A stretch of 64,000 bases of DNA, taken from positions 412,558 to 476,557 of the forward strand of contig JAIUJO010000161.1 of the NCBI GenBank assembly GCA_023846275.1. Reading direction: 5' to 3'. This stretch comes from Vanilla planifolia. Lineage: Eukaryota > Streptophyta > Magnoliopsida > Asparagales > Orchidaceae. A program made the translations under genes and the position numbers. This document shows, one piece after another, positions 40,201-53,211 of the stretch. Numbering within the stretch: the first letter of the stretch is position 1; each line of letters starts with the position of its first letter. A model generated the notes under the pieces. That model saw nothing but the letters and a program-made list of their open reading frames with translations. It was not told the DNA's origin and did no database searches.

Positions 40201-41355
40201 TAGTAAATAAATATTAATGTTGAATTGGGATATTTTTTTTTGAAGATGTATTCCTTGATGCTAAATAATAAAGTTGAGTATAGTGCCCTTGTTTATCAAA
40301 TGACATACAAATAGAAATATTTTTAAAACATTATAAAAACATGTAAAATGAAACATATAAACACAAAATAGAAAATTTAATATGATAAGGTTCATCTAAA
40401 TAAGTCCAATGATATTTATTTTATCTTGATTGAACAACAACAAGTATTACTTTTAATTAAAAAAATAAATAAACATATTGAGATAAATTAAAGCAATGCA
40501 ACATAAAAATTCAATGTATGTATAGTTACGCAAGAGTTGAATTGGAGTTTCGTAGTAATATAGGAAAATAAAAGTGTATAGTTTATAGAACATGAGAATG
40601 TTTTGTGGGAAAAATTCATTACAAGATATTAAAATATTGTACAAATCTTAAAGTTTAGTAAATCAAGCTAGAACCGTAGATTTGGGAATTACTTATTAAG
40701 GAGAGTTTAATGACTTTTTTTCATTCTGTTCAAACCTTGTTTTTGTTATTTGGGAGTTAAAAAATTAAATAATCATAAATAACAGCAAATTGTTTGTTTA
40801 ATTTTAAGGAAAATTAACAAAAAACGTAATTGAGAAAATTGAAATAATGCAATATTAAGTAATAAAAATGATGTAAAAGGTCATAGGAGAGTAAAATTAA
40901 GATTTGATATAAATTAATGAAGATAAAAAATACAATGAAATTAAATAAACTTTGGGAAAATTAGAAATTAAAAATTAGAAATTAAAAATGTCTTATAGGA
41001 ATTGCCAAAAACATTGAAAAACTATTTTAAAAATATAAAATATGAATATTTAATTTTATAGTGCTCATTGGTAGATTCCATTAGCATTTATTTCATCCCA
41101 TTTCATCCTTATTTTTAAATTGTACATATTACTTATACATTGCAATACAACAAAATCAAAACAAAATTCTTGAATAATTAAGGTAACTTTTTATGGAATA
41201 TTTCATTACAATATCAAGTACATCAAGCTTAATCTCCTAAATCATCAAAATAGATATGAATCAAAATGACTTGTTAAGCATAATAAAAGCCGAAAAAAGT
41301 TATCTAAAAATATGTAAATGAATACTTAGTTAGATAGACTTCAATCATATCTTAT
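37206..41355 (+). repeat. ~410-bp satellite array (+ polarity), block S3
   Basis: About 10 monomers in the S1 orientation. A clear monomer core is 39052-39178 ('gcattccaagagacaaagg', GATGGAGTGCAACATCCTTG, CTCTCAAGGCATACC). No gene; the frames at 37552-37743, 38987-39199 and 40453-40644 are chance. Confidence 0.8.
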
Positions 41356-44300
41356 TTTCATAGGTTGTAACAGGCTTTATTGGTCATTTCAATCATATTT
41401 TGTTTAATCATCGAGAATATTACACTCAATTTCCTTAGCACCAAGAGAGCTATTTTTCTTTAAAATTTATGTCAATTTTATTGAAATGTTTCTCTTTGAA
41501 TTAGATATATTACTATTTAATTATATGTCTTATCTTATGTTACATTTACTTCACTTTCTTTTGGTTATACTACAATTCTTTAATATATGTCATTTGAATT
41601 TATTAAAATAATAGTTTATTACTTTTTATGCCAATCTACTTTGGTGATTCATTGTAATTCACACGGCCTAATCTAGAGGAAAAGATATTAGCCTCATCTA
41701 TATGAACTCTATCTAATTAAATATTCACTAATATACATGTAGAAATTTTCTTTTAAGAGGTTTTTACATACTTTATGAGATATTTCATTTTGCACTGGAT
41801 TTAATGAATGAGGATGTTATGGTCGATCTCCTTAGTATCATAGAATGTAAAAATTCTATACAATTTATCTTATTTTATTAAATTTTAGCTTCAATTTAAT
41901 TATGTTTCAATGTTATTTTAAATCTCTTCTCTTATGATCATGAGAACACCTTGATTTAGTTATATTATATTGATTAACATTATGTCTTTTTAGTTTTAAT
42001 ATTAATTTACCTAATATTAAAAAAATAATTTTTATGACTTCTACTAATTTACTTTGGAAATTTATTATAATTCCTAAAGAAGCTCATTCCATGTTATTAC
42101 ATATTCATTCATATATTTTTAATCTTTTAATTTTTTTTGGGTTTTGGCTTAATTTAAGAGAAAGTTTGTACATATCTAACTTATTGATCGAGGTTTTAGT
42201 CTTGGTCTTCTCAATAGCAAGGAAAGCCACTTTCTTATAATTTAACTCATTTCTTCAAATTATTTTCCTTTGATTTGATAATCTTACTATGTAATTCGAG
42301 ATGTTCACTTATATAACATTTCCATTGCTTTGATTTCGATCTATTACATTTTTTTACTTTATAACATTTTGTCTTTGTTCATTTATTTTTATTTGACATG
42401 TTTTGATGAACATCTAACAAATTTTATTGAATGCAAGTTAATGTGCCATATCAATTAAAAATTTAAAATTTTTACATTTTTTAAATCACTTAAATTTATC
42501 TCATTTCAACGTTAATATATATTTACTTAATTTTTAAAAAATAATTTTATTTTTATTTATGTTAATTAGCTTGGACATTTCATAGTAATTCTAAATTATG
42601 TTAGTTGGAGGTGAAAAAAAGTCATTGGAGATAACCTGGGGAGCTCTTTCAATTTAAAAAATAAATTTCAAAGACTTTAATTATTTTTTTTATTATTTTA
42701 GCTCAATTTAGAAGATATTTTTAGCCGTACTAGATTTGATGATCGAGAAAGTTATTCACAATCTTCTAAAACTATTAGAAAGCCACTTTCTTACATAATT
42801 TTCCTCTTTTTGAAAATTTTTTGCTTTGATTTACATGTATTATAGGGAATCAAAAATCTCCTCTCATGTAAGCTTAACATCACTTTGATTTGGTTACATT
42901 ATAATTGCTCAATTTATATGATTTGAATTAATATCTATTTATTTAATATTAAAATATTATTTTCTTTTTGTAAGTTTTGATTATCTTTTATGTTTGTAAT
43001 AATTCCAAACATGGTTCAAATGAGATGAATCAAATATCATTGACTTGTACCGAGGAGCTCATCGATTTGAATATCCATTTTTATGTTTTTAAAAAACTTC
43101 CTGTGTTTTGTCATGTTTTGAATAAACTAAATCACACCTTAGTGTTTTAAAATCAGCTTCACTACATAATTTATCTTTTTTACACAAGTAATTTCCTTTG
43201 ATATTGTTATATTATAATGAAACACTAATTGACCATTCTTGTGATCATTACAATGTTTTAATTTGTTTATTTTATACTTGTTTAATTTATCTCTTTTAAG
43301 CTTTAATATATACATGTTCTATATCAAAATAAAAATTTATTATTATTTGTGCTTGTTTACTTTAGTAGCTCAAAATAACACTCGTGAAGGACCGAGGAAG
43401 TTTAAAGAAACATCATTGGACACTATGTTTTATATTTCTAAATATGTTATTCACTTTGTTAATTAACAGTTACTCAAAATGAAGATTAATAGAGATGGAA
43501 CAAACTTTGTTTGACTTGTCCTTGTGAGGTTTATCTATTAGAACTTTCATTTTACGTTTTATTTTTTTAATGTATTGCATACTTTACACAACATTTGATT
43601 TTTATTTGACTGTATGATCAAGAATGCAAACGTTAATTTCTTTTGTATATTCGAACTCAACTTTCACATTTAATTTATCTTATTTCTTCAAATGTTCCAC
43701 TTTCATTTATTTATATTATGAGGATATTCTAATTTCCTCCTTATGTGACATTAACATATATCTCATTCTAGATTTGACAAATATTCACATAATATTAAAA
43801 TAAAAATTTATTATTATTAAATGTTGTTTAGTTTTGTCGTACATAGTAATTCCAAATCAGGTTTGATCGAAACCAATTAATCATTGTCAGATTTGTCACG
43901 ATGTACTTTATGCAAATAATTTTTTTATTATTTTAAATACTGTTTCTAGAGTTTTGCATGTTTAATGAGGTGTTTGAATCATAACTATTTTGATAATTAA
44001 GGATGTCATAATCGATCATCTTGTCATCTTTAAATGTTACCTTTTCTCATTCTTGAAATTTTTTTGCTATGAATTTATTACATTACAATGAAATCTTATT
44101 CTCCATCTATGTGACCCTTATCTTAATTTTGTTGTGTTGACTAGAATTGCTTCCATTTATCACTTTTAAAAATGAGTATATATTTACTTAATAATTCAAT
44201 TATAAAAATTATTATTCATGTCTATTTACTATGGTACTTTAATGAAATTAAAAATCTATTAAATGGATAAAAAATTAATACTGCTATACATATGTCAATG

Positions 44301-44702
44301 TGCTCTATTAAATTAAAATTCCATTTTGTATTTTTGAAATACTATTTTTTCGTAAGTTTTAGCATGTTTGGAGAAACATACATTAAAACCATATTTGACA
44401 ATGAAGAATGCATGGACAATCTCTATGGTATTTTCCAATGCTACTTTCTCAAACAAGTATTATAATTTTTAATAATGTTTCTCTTTGATTTCGCTATATC
44501 ACCATCTTACTATAAGCCTCTTCCTGCATGAGTTTTACAATGCTTTAATTTTGTTATATTATACTTATTCAATTTATCTAATTAATTTTTAATTTATATT
44601 TACATGATAACAAAATAATAGTTTATTATTATTTATGATTTTTATTTTATTAATAATCATTAATTCCAAACCATATTTGACTGAAATTAAGCAAAAATCA
44701 TT
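41356..44702 (-). repeat. ~410-bp satellite array (- polarity), block S4
   Basis: About 8 monomers; landmarks are complements, for example 'ttaatcatcgagaatattac' near 41400, AATGAATGAGGATGTTATGG near 41806 and TTGATGATCGAGAAAG near 42738. No gene seen; frames at 42034-42240 and 43263-43466 lack domains. Confidence 0.8.
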
Positions 44703-47700
44703 GGGCTATCTAAGAAAAACATTTGAAAAAATGAAATAAATTTTTTGGCAAAAGTTTAATTCAAAGATATTAAGAAAATGGAGTATAACATTCACAATCA
44801 TGAAATCATGCAGGAATCAAAAAACACCTTCAAGTATCAAAAAATTTAAAAATAAATTTTTTTTAAATGTTAAAAAATTAAATTGTATATAGCTAGTTAA
44901 GTCAAGTCCATGAATGTTTATTTCATTTAAACTTTGTTTTTTTTTAAATTATTATAAATTACATAAGAAATTAACCTTAAATAAATATAATTATTATTTT
45001 ATTAAGATATGTTAATTCTAAAAAAAAAAATTTAAGAAATGTATTTAAAAAAAATACATGCCATTGTCAAATAAGAGGACAATTAGAGCTACATAACAAT
45101 ATGACAAAATCCAAAACAATCTTTTATAAAATAATATACAATTTCTAATAAAGTTGCTTTCTGTGATATTAAGGACATCAAGCATAATAACCTTGATCAT
45201 CAAACAAAGTAAGAATTCAAAGCTTTAGTAAAGTTGACCAGCACTTGAAAACAAAATATTTTTGAAACCAAAAAATGAGTATTTAATTCGATTGACTTCT
45301 CAAGAAATTTGAAATATATTTGTTGCATGTGGATTACTTCTTTCATGGACTTCCTATGACTTACCAAAGTAAATAAAGAAAAATGATGATAAAATATTAT
45401 TTTAAAATTAAGTAAATTTATAATTAGGTTGAAAAGAAATAAATTGAACTAATGTAACCCTAATAAATCAAAACAACATAGTGGTCACATGAGATAATAT
45501 TTTGTGTTATAAAAAAATAAAAGTGAAAAAAATATGCTAAAAAAATGTTATAAAGTTTATAAGAAAGTTGCATTTCAAAAATACTAAAGTGATCAAGTGT
45601 AACATGTTCAATCATTAAATAATATATGAAAGAAAAAATCTTGTAAATTGTGCCAAAACTCAAAAATAATATGGAAAAAAATAAAAGAATAAATAATTGA
45701 TTAGATATAGCTCATTGAAAGAAGTTTAACAATGTTTTTTCATCTTAATTAAATCACATTTCGAAATAATATTAATTAATGATGGAAAAAATTGAATACA
45801 TTAAAAAATTGTTTTAATTTTTTGTAAAAAGTTATATTGATTTTAAAATGAGGTAAATTGAACAAAAATAACACAACCAAATCATTGACATGTAAAACTT
45901 ACACAAGAAGTTACTTACAAAAGCATAGTAAAATAACAAAGTCAAAGTCCATAATTTCAAGTAATGTGTTAAATTGTGTGGGAAAGTTAAATTCCATAAC
46001 AAATAAGAAGATCAACAAAACATCATTGATTATAAAGAATGTTGTAATTAGAAATTTCTCATAAAGCAAGCAATATCTTAGACAATATAACATTTAAAAA
46101 TATAACAATAAACATTTAATTGCATAGAGTCATCTTAAAATAACCATCAACTTTTGTGTCTCATTACTCATACTTTGTAATTACTATGAGTTAGAAAAAA
46201 CATAGGCTTAAATAATAAAAATATTATTTTAATATTGAGAAAATATATAAAGAAAGCTTAACGAGATAAAATCAAGTAACTTATTATTCCAAAATCAAGG
46301 TGACATATGGACCAAATGATAGGAGAAGTAGTGTTTCATTATGATATAATAACATCAAAGAAACTTTGAAGAAAATTAAAAAAATTTATAGAAAAAACAA
46401 ATTATTGAAGTGATCAACTATAAAATACTTATTTGCATTTAGGAATGAAAATATGCACTAAAACTAAAATTGTATCACTAATTAGTATGTGCTCATCAAG
46501 ATGAATCTAATGATGTTTGTTTTATCTATAAATGACCACATTTAGATATAGTATGAATTACAAAAAAAAATGAGAATAATTAACAAGAAATTATTATTTT
46601 AATATTATGTAAATAGATATTAAAAATATCATAAGTTAAAATGAATAAATAAAATACAGCAAAATCAAAGTTATGTAAAAGTTGAACTTTAATAAAATAA
46701 GTGTTTCATAGAAATTATGCATATTAAAATAAAAAATATTATTGAATGAGATAGATTATATGCAGAATTCGTATTTGGAGATTGGGAAGTCAAGTACAAA
46801 ATACCATATAAACAAAAATAAATATCAATAAATTCTTTCTTTAGTGTTATGTAAACTTTTATTAAAATAAAAAAATGTAAATTTAAAAACACAATATAAA
46901 AATGAAATCTCTGTAAACATTACATGAAAAAACAATTAGACTATCAATTCAGAGGATACAAATCAAAACAAAATTTGAAGAAATGTGACAATTTTTTAGG
47001 AAAATAACATCCCGATTTACTAAGAATGTTGTGTGTAGTATTCTTTATCTTAAATAAGGCAAGAGCATAAATATCTCACAAGATAAGCCAAAAAAAGAAA
47101 AATATATATTTCAAATTAAAAATATATATATCTAAATAGAAAGAGCTTGTCGAGATGAGTGCAATGATATTGTTTTTGTCTAAGTTGTAGAATTACTTTA
47201 AATTAGCTAAGTAAATAGTCATAATATTAAATTATTATTTAAATATTAAGTAAATATATATTATAGCTAAATTGAAATAAATCAATAAACTATAATACAA
47301 CAAAATCAATATGATGAAAGGAGCACATGACGAACGATTCAAGTTACTTGACAACATAACTTAATCTATGTGAAAATTTTTAAAAAAAGTAAAATTGTGA
47401 AGGAAAAGTTTCCTTTCAAATAAAATGGAAATCATGTTTAATACTTATGATTGTTAAACAAGATAGATTCTAAATGTCTCATGAAAAATGTTAAAACCTA
47501 AGAAAATTAAATATTTTAAAATAATTTTAAATTATTTAATATGACAACTTATTCAAAAGAGTTTAATGACTTCTATTTTAAGTACATTTGATTCCATTGT
47601 AAATTACTATAAATTATCAAAACAAATAATATGAAATAACAAAATATGATTAATTCAATAAAAAGTAAATATATATTGAAGTGTAAATTAGATAAATTAT

Positions 47701-48465
47701 AGCAATCAAATATAACGAAATCAATGGGATGTAATGAAAAAAATAGAGTTGGTTTATATTTATTTAGTAATTTCGCAAATTGAAATGAAAAATTTGAAGA
47801 ACTAAAATCAATTTTATATGAAATTTGAATTCCAAGATATTTAGGAGGTCGAGCGTAAATCTTTGATTATCTAATTATGTATAAATTAAAATATTTGTTA
47901 TAGCATGCTAAAACCCTTGAAAATACAATACTTAAAAAAATATAAAAATGATATTTGACATGACTGTACTCGTTGAGAGGAGTGCAGCATTCACCAAATC
48001 ATCACATTAGGATTTTATTATGAATTACATTGAATTACTAATGCGAAAAATCTTTTATTAGAATAAATTTTTATTTTACTATTAAATAAATGGAAATTCA
48101 AGTTGAAATAATGTGAATTGAAATAATGAAATATAACAAATGGAAATAAAAATTAGGTGAATTGAAATAATGAAATATAACAAATTGAAATAAAGAAATA
48201 AGGTCAATTGAAATTGATGCAAATAATTTGAATAAATAAGTTAAATTTTACTAGAAGATTGCATACAATGATTCTAGTGATATCTAGTCTAATATACTCA
48301 ATCATCAAATAAATTAGAAATCTAAATATCTCATAAAGTATTACGACATAATAGAATGTAAAAGGTGTACAAATATAATAATAAATACATAATTCGATAA
48401 AACAAATTTAGATGACTCCACTGATGTTCATTTTATAAAAATTTCACCTTCTTCATAATTAATTT
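44703..48465 (+). repeat. ~410-bp satellite array (+ polarity), block S5
   Basis: About 9 monomers in + polarity, for example CATCAAGCATAATAACC followed by TTGATCATC at 45176-45202 and GAGGTCGAGCGTAAATC near 47845. It ends against the LINE at about 48465, within the landmark normally reading 'gacctcatttggaattattatg'. No gene. Confidence 0.8.
48113..48202 (+). repeat. Local 45-bp tandem duplication inside a monomer
   Basis: The unit starting GTGAATTGAAATAATGAAAT occupies 48113-48156 and again 48157-48202, with a truncated third start at 48203. The two units are almost identical, unlike the surrounding monomers, so this is a recent slippage or unequal-exchange event within the satellite. Confidence 0.75.
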
Positions 48466-49085
48466 GAATGTGCTATGACCTCAGTTAGAAGGCCATCCTT
48501 AGGCGGGTTGGAAATAATCTTCCTGACCTCAAACAATGCCAACATCAAATCCGTCTGAATCTCCACAACATGATACTGGATTAGGGAATGCTTCAACAAC
48601 TTGAGAGCCTCCAACATCACCTGAGCCCCCATGGCCTCGCAGGCCTGCGAGACAACCCTCTTGCCCAGCACCCATATAGGCCTTCCCAAGAAATCCCTCA
48701 CCGCTCGCCCAAGGCCAACAGAGTCCTGACCAAAAGCAGCGCCACAGTTCACTTTAATCCATCCAGTGGGGGGAACCCAAGTATGAGTTACCGGCACTTC
48801 CGAAGAAGGGCATAGGTTCCCATTGGACATGGATGGATGAAGGCTACATTGCTTCGCTACTGCAGTGATCTCCATCCTCATGTTGCGCATCATAGTACTG
48901 GGGTTGCCAACATGAGGATTGTGCCGCTTCATATTCCGTCTGTTCCAAATGTAATACATAGTAGTTGCCAATAGAGCAGCATGGCCAGTGCCAACCCCGC
49001 GCCTCGCCCCCTGTGTGGCAACGAGCTCCATGAGCCGAACAACAAAAGTCAACCCGACGTGCACACCACAAGACAACTGCAACAT
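48459..49085 (-). pseudogene. LINE ORF2, RNase H domain, truncated
   Basis: This 208-codon frame is the longest in the window. Residues 35-60 (TTMYYIWNRRNMKRH) match the linker usual before RNase H. The RNase H part starts near residue 105: WIKVNCGAAFG replaces the normal VN.DGA segment, so the first catalytic Asp is missing. Glu is kept in the ACEAMGAQVMLEALKLL segment, and Asp in VVEIQTDLMLAL. The protein then stops after VIAHSN at the satellite border, without the final HV.R..N..AH segment. RNase H removes RNA from the RNA-DNA hybrid during retrotransposition. This copy is inactive both by truncation and by loss of the Asp. Confidence 0.85.
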
Positions 49086-49189
49086 GGAAACCGCAACGTG
49101 TGCATGTATATCTCTCTAGAAAACCTGGGCCTGTAGGCAGTCCCTAAACAGCTGTTGCGTGGACTTCTCCACCATGCTACCAAAATTGC

Positions 49190-49574
49190 ACTAGCTTTTT
49201 TCGGCCATAGCTCTCCGAGCAAGCCAGGCCTCCGTAGGGAGGTGGTCCCCGACCAAGCGCCACAGGAACATAAGTACTCTCGGCAATGTCCTAATCTTCT
49301 AGAGGCCCCTCAACCGGTCCAAGACCCTCCTATTTTCCTGCATTAGGACGTCTTCAGCACTGCGCTTTAAGTCCTGGTAAATCCTGTCATTGTCAACCCC
49401 CTCCACCTCAGTCTGCACCTGAACCAGAATATCCTTCGCTGCCAATCGGGCCCTTGGCAAATGCAGAACCCTGTCAAGCAAATGTGCACCTGCCCACTCG
49501 CGAATCATGGCAACGTTCCAGTCCCCATCCTCGGTGAGGCGATTTGCGACACTTGCCGGCCACGTCGTCGCCAT
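49190..49574 (-). pseudogene. LINE ORF2, zf-RVT region
   Basis: The frame at 49299-49574 carries RLTEDGDWNVAMIREW and the pattern that precedes zf-RVT in plant LINEs (WN..LI followed by LHLPRARLAAKDIL). A frame change leads into 49197-49290, whose minus-strand reading contains MFLWRLVGDHLPTEAWLARR, the usual K.F.WR...D.LPT...L.RR segment of zf-RVT. A small domain of unknown exact role, found between RT and RNase H. Confidence 0.8.
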
Positions 49575-49577
49575 ATT

Positions 49578-50830
49578 AATGAATGTAGGCCAACTTCAAA
49601 TCGGAAGGAAGCCCAGCTAATTATCTTCCTCGAACCTTGCCGTCTTCCCATCACCAATTCTCCACAAAAAATTCACTACTGCTGTCGGCATTACCTCCAG
49701 AACCAGCTTGCATGCATTGGAAGCGTTCCAAGGAATCCTCAACGTGGTATGCATCACGCTATACTTTCCGCCTTATGACATAGAGAGGTTAACTTGTGGG
49801 CCCACGACATTGCTGAAATTCTTCATAACTTTGCACACCACACTCGTGGCCCTGCACGTAGCATCTGCGTACAAGATGTCATCATCAGCATAAAGCAGGT
49901 GGGAGATCAGCGGCGCGTGCTGCCCCGACCTAAATCCAAGTAGCTGTTTGGACTCATATTTGTGCACCATAATTGAGAGGTATTCTGTCGCTATGACATA
50001 AAAGTAAAGTGAGAGTGGGCAGCCCTGTCGGAGCCCCCTCTGTGCCTCTACCCATGGGAGACGAATGCCGTTGATTTGAACCCCGAAAGAAAAATATTGT
50101 CAGAGATGCTGCGGCCAGGGATGAAGGCACCCTGCTCGCCAGATGTCAAGAGACATCCACGGTTTTAATCTATTCACAAGGATACGCACCACCACCTTGT
50201 AAATAGTATTACAAAGGCAAATAGGGCAGAACTGCACCGGCATGCAGGCACCCTATCGCTTAGGGATACGGACCACTAAAGTGTCCTTCCACTCCTTTGG
50301 CATCCGCTTTTCATTAAAGAAGGCAAGCATCGCGTGGATGATATCACTGTCAGTGATCTCCCAGAAGCCATCAATGAACTCGATAGAAACCCTGTCATTT
50401 CCAGGAGCTTTGTTTCTTCTCATACCACGGATGGCACCGTTGACCTCCAATTCAGTGACCCCACGGCTCAGCTGATCTGCAATGTCTCCACTCATGATGG
50501 TATGCGGGGTAACGTTCAGCGGCGGAAGCACACGATCCGCATAATGCCACTTGGCCTCAAAAAAGGCCAACAGGACAACATTAATACTCTTGGGCTGCCC
50601 TACTCATCCTTAAGCTGTTCAATACGATTCTTATGCAAAAGGGAAGATGCGGCCTCATCAAAGAACCTGGAATTAAGGTCTCCCAGCGGCGCCCAAGGGA
50701 GCTTCGCCCGCTGCCACCACCACTTCTCCTCATGTATCCACCCACGATGAAATGCCGAAATCATATGTCCCAGGCGCAAATTCTCCCCTTCAACTAGCAC
50801 CCTCCTTCGACTCCTTCGTCTGCAAATCAT
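49578..50830 (-). pseudogene. LINE ORF2, reverse transcriptase
   Basis: The domain would copy element RNA at the nick. In order on the minus strand: the pre-RT linker at 50600-50830 (KWWWQRAKLPWAPLGDLNSR, then a DEAAS...N.I..L.DE stretch); the first RT blocks at 50253-50570 (NKAPGNDRVSIEFIDGFW and PKEWKDTLVVRIPK); GEQGAFIPGRSISDNI near 50100-50150; RGLRQGCPLSLYFYV near 50010-50035; and the catalytic HLLYADDD at about 49879-49901, with both aspartates intact. The RQGD motif reads RQGC. Several stops and frameshifts separate the blocks, so no enzyme can be made. Confidence 0.9.
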
Positions 50831-50982
50831 TGATCTGTCTCTCTAGCTCTACATTGTTATCGACAAGATTCCCAACCTCAGTTCTGCTCTGCAACGAGAG
50901 AACAGTGGAATTTTATCATTAGCTTGTCCATATGATCTCCACCCGCACGCCTACCCGAAGCATGGTGAACCACCCCTATAGA

Positions 50983-51750
50983 CTACGGGAAATCAAGCCA
51001 AACATTCTCAAATTGTAGCCTTGCCACATTCCCCCGCGACTGACTGCTACCCAACTTGACCATCAAAGGGCAATGATTGGAGCCAAGGCGGCTGAGATGT
51101 GAGACGGAACACTCAGGGAACTCTTGCAGCCCCGCATTATTAAGCAGCACCGTGTCGAGCCTCTCGAAAATCTGTGCTCGACCTTGCTTCCCGTTGAACC
51201 ATGTGAAGATATTGCTGGTAAAGCCCACGTACACCAGCTGCAATTCTTGCATAAGGTCCGCAAACTCCCGTTGCTGTCTGCCATAAATAAATCTCCATCC
51301 ACCTCGTTTTTCTTCCTATGTCATTATGATGTTTAAGTCACCCCACCATGAAAGCAACATCCCCAGAAGCCACTCTCCTTACTGCGTCCCAAAACCCACG
51401 CAACTTGAAATGATCCTTCGGGCGATACACCACGCAGAAGCCCAGCATCTTCATGCCGCTTCGCTTGATCTCAAGTGCTACCACATGGAGTGCGGATGCG
51501 ACGATCGTGATATCCTCCTACATTTTCCACAGTAGAATTATTCCTGCTAACATCCTGACAAGGGTTGCACCACAAAGCTCCATGCCCTCCCAAGCAGCCA
51601 ATCCACATCCTTACGCATGAAGGATTTAGCCCTTATCTCCACAAGAGCCACCACCGCAATGTTGTTCTCGCGAACGAGTCTTCGTAAATAACATTTTGAT
51701 TTCCTATCCCGAACTCCCCTGATATTCCAAAACACAACTTTAACCATCAT
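50983..51750 (-). pseudogene. LINE ORF2, apurinic/apyrimidinic-type endonuclease
   Basis: This domain nicks the target DNA for target-primed reverse transcription. ORF2 appears to start at ATG 51748-51750 (MMVKVVFWNIRG). The WN motif and VALVEIR, carrying the catalytic Glu, lie in this first frame. GDLN (about 51331-51342) keeps the Asp-x-Asn pair but is followed within a few codons by a stop. The C-terminal part is in the frame at 50983-51252: NIFTWFNGKQGRAQIFERLD and then LSRLGSNHCPL. The final motif, normally SDH, reads SNH; the change fits a CpG-type G-to-A transition and removes a catalytic Asp. At least two frame changes split the domain. Confidence 0.85.
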
Positions 51751-51858
51751 CTATAATATTGCCTCATTATTGCCCCGATCTAGTGAGAGTCCCATTGCAC
51801 CCGCATCCATGCACATATCTTCATGCCATTATGCCAATTCACAGCCTCCCCTGATAAG

Positions 51859-52358
51859 TCAGCTACCGACCGCCAACGTCCAATCCCAAAACTTCTGTGG
51901 CCCACGAAGCGCAGCCCAGGAGCTCCCCTCATCGTACATACGGTTGTAATGATCATCTCTGCGTATACCTTCCTCCATTACATAGTCCATCTCCCACATT
52001 ATCTTCTTCCCCTTATCTGCTCCTGCCTTAGGGAACGAAGCCCGCCTTAACATGTCCCTACCTCTCACCTTGGAGATGCTGCTCGCCCTGGCAATTGTTT
52101 TGCTTTGAGTTCTGCTTGGGTTCTGGGACAACCTAGGTGCATTATTGTGTACAATTGCTGCTTGCCTCCTACATCGAGGAAGAACTAACATCCATGGAAC
52201 AAGGCCCCCCAACTATGTATTTTCCTCCACCCTGCACTCATGTCGCTCTGGTTTGCTCTGGATTTTGGAGCACTCTGCTTCATCTTGAAGTACGTGACAT
52301 GAGGAATTAACCACGTCCCTCGTCGACCGGTGCACAAGCTCCTGACTACCACAGGCAA
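51859..52358 (-). pseudogene. LINE ORF1 C-terminal tail and inter-ORF region
   Basis: Between the zinc-knuckle remnant and the endonuclease. The frame at 51859-52212 is basic and Ser/Arg-rich in its middle (SQNPSRTQSK) and may be the variable C-terminal tail of ORF1, which is not conserved between elements. Assignment rests on position and base composition only. Confidence 0.4.
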
Positions 52359-53211
52359 TCATCTCTTTCTTGTTGTTGCATTTGTGGTTGCTGTTGGTTT
52401 AGTAATTCCCGTTACTGCCTTCTCCCGCTTCTCCGCATCCTTCCTAAGTGTGTCTGCATGCGTAGCCTTCTGTGTCTCGTGCATACTACTGCTCCTCGCA
52501 AGGTGCCCCACACTCTCGAAGTTGAAGCAGACCCTTAGCAGCCCCTCATATTCAAATGGCTGATATACTCTGCCAAACTCCCCACTTAGCCAAGTGCCAG
52601 GCTTTAAGGGATTTGAAATCCATACGAACGCAGACTCTAGCGAAAGCAGACCTTTGCATGTCTGTCGTCCAGCCATCAAGCAGGATGGGCTCCCCAATCG
52701 CTTTGGCTATTCTTAGGATGTTTTCGACATCCCAATAAATCAGTGGGAGGCCAGGTAAGTGCACCCAGACTGGAGCGCACATTGCTGTCGTGTCGTTTGG
52801 GCGAAATTCGTGCATCCACAGGTCCAGCCGCATAGGTTGGCCGGCAACCAGCCACGGCCCATCCAGCCAATCCTCATTCCTATCTTGCATGCAATCGAAA
52901 TGTAGAACAAAGCAATCAGAGGACAGATCCAGTATCCTGAAATTTCTGCAGTGTCCCCAACGCTTCTGTAACACCTGCGCTATAGCGAAGAACGGGAAAG
53001 AATTACCATAGACGAGGCCAACCAAGTCGAATTTGTGGGATTCCATGCGTCTATAACACGCTTCAGAAGACATTAACACATCTTCCTTCTCTGCAAGGTC
53101 AGGCATGCCCGTCGCTCTTTCTTTAACATGAATTGTAGCCCGCCGCACAAAGGACGTAACACGTTTGCTGGCAGCACTGTTTTTTGAGACTAAAGCATCC
53201 CTAAAGCTCAT
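52359..53211 (-). pseudogene. LINE ORF1: DUF4283 protein with decayed zinc knuckle
   Basis: ORF1 proteins bind the element RNA and form the ribonucleoprotein particle. Translation from ATG at 53209-53211 (MSFRDAL) runs 219 codons. DUF4283 occupies roughly residues 50-200, with LVGLVYGNSFPF, a WLDGPWLVAGQPMRL stretch and PVWVHLPGLPLIYWD, all typical of plant LINE ORF1. Near 52603 a one-base shift moves the conserved sequence to another frame, which continues KPGTWLSGEFGRVYQ and YEGLLRVCFN, then SVGHLARSS. The last segment is a CCHC zinc knuckle that keeps the first Cys and His but has lost the second and last Cys. A basic, Ser/Thr-rich tail follows. SFRDAL is often internal in such proteins, so the true start may lie upstream. 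Confidence 0.8.

Noticed and set aside
48440..48470. Possible poly-A tail or target-site duplication at the LINE 3' end
   Set aside because: No T run occurs on the plus strand at this border, and no matching short repeat was found near 54372.
50334..50750. 138-residue plus-strand open frame
   Set aside because: Antisense shadow of the LINE reverse transcriptase, whose motifs are plain on the minus strand.
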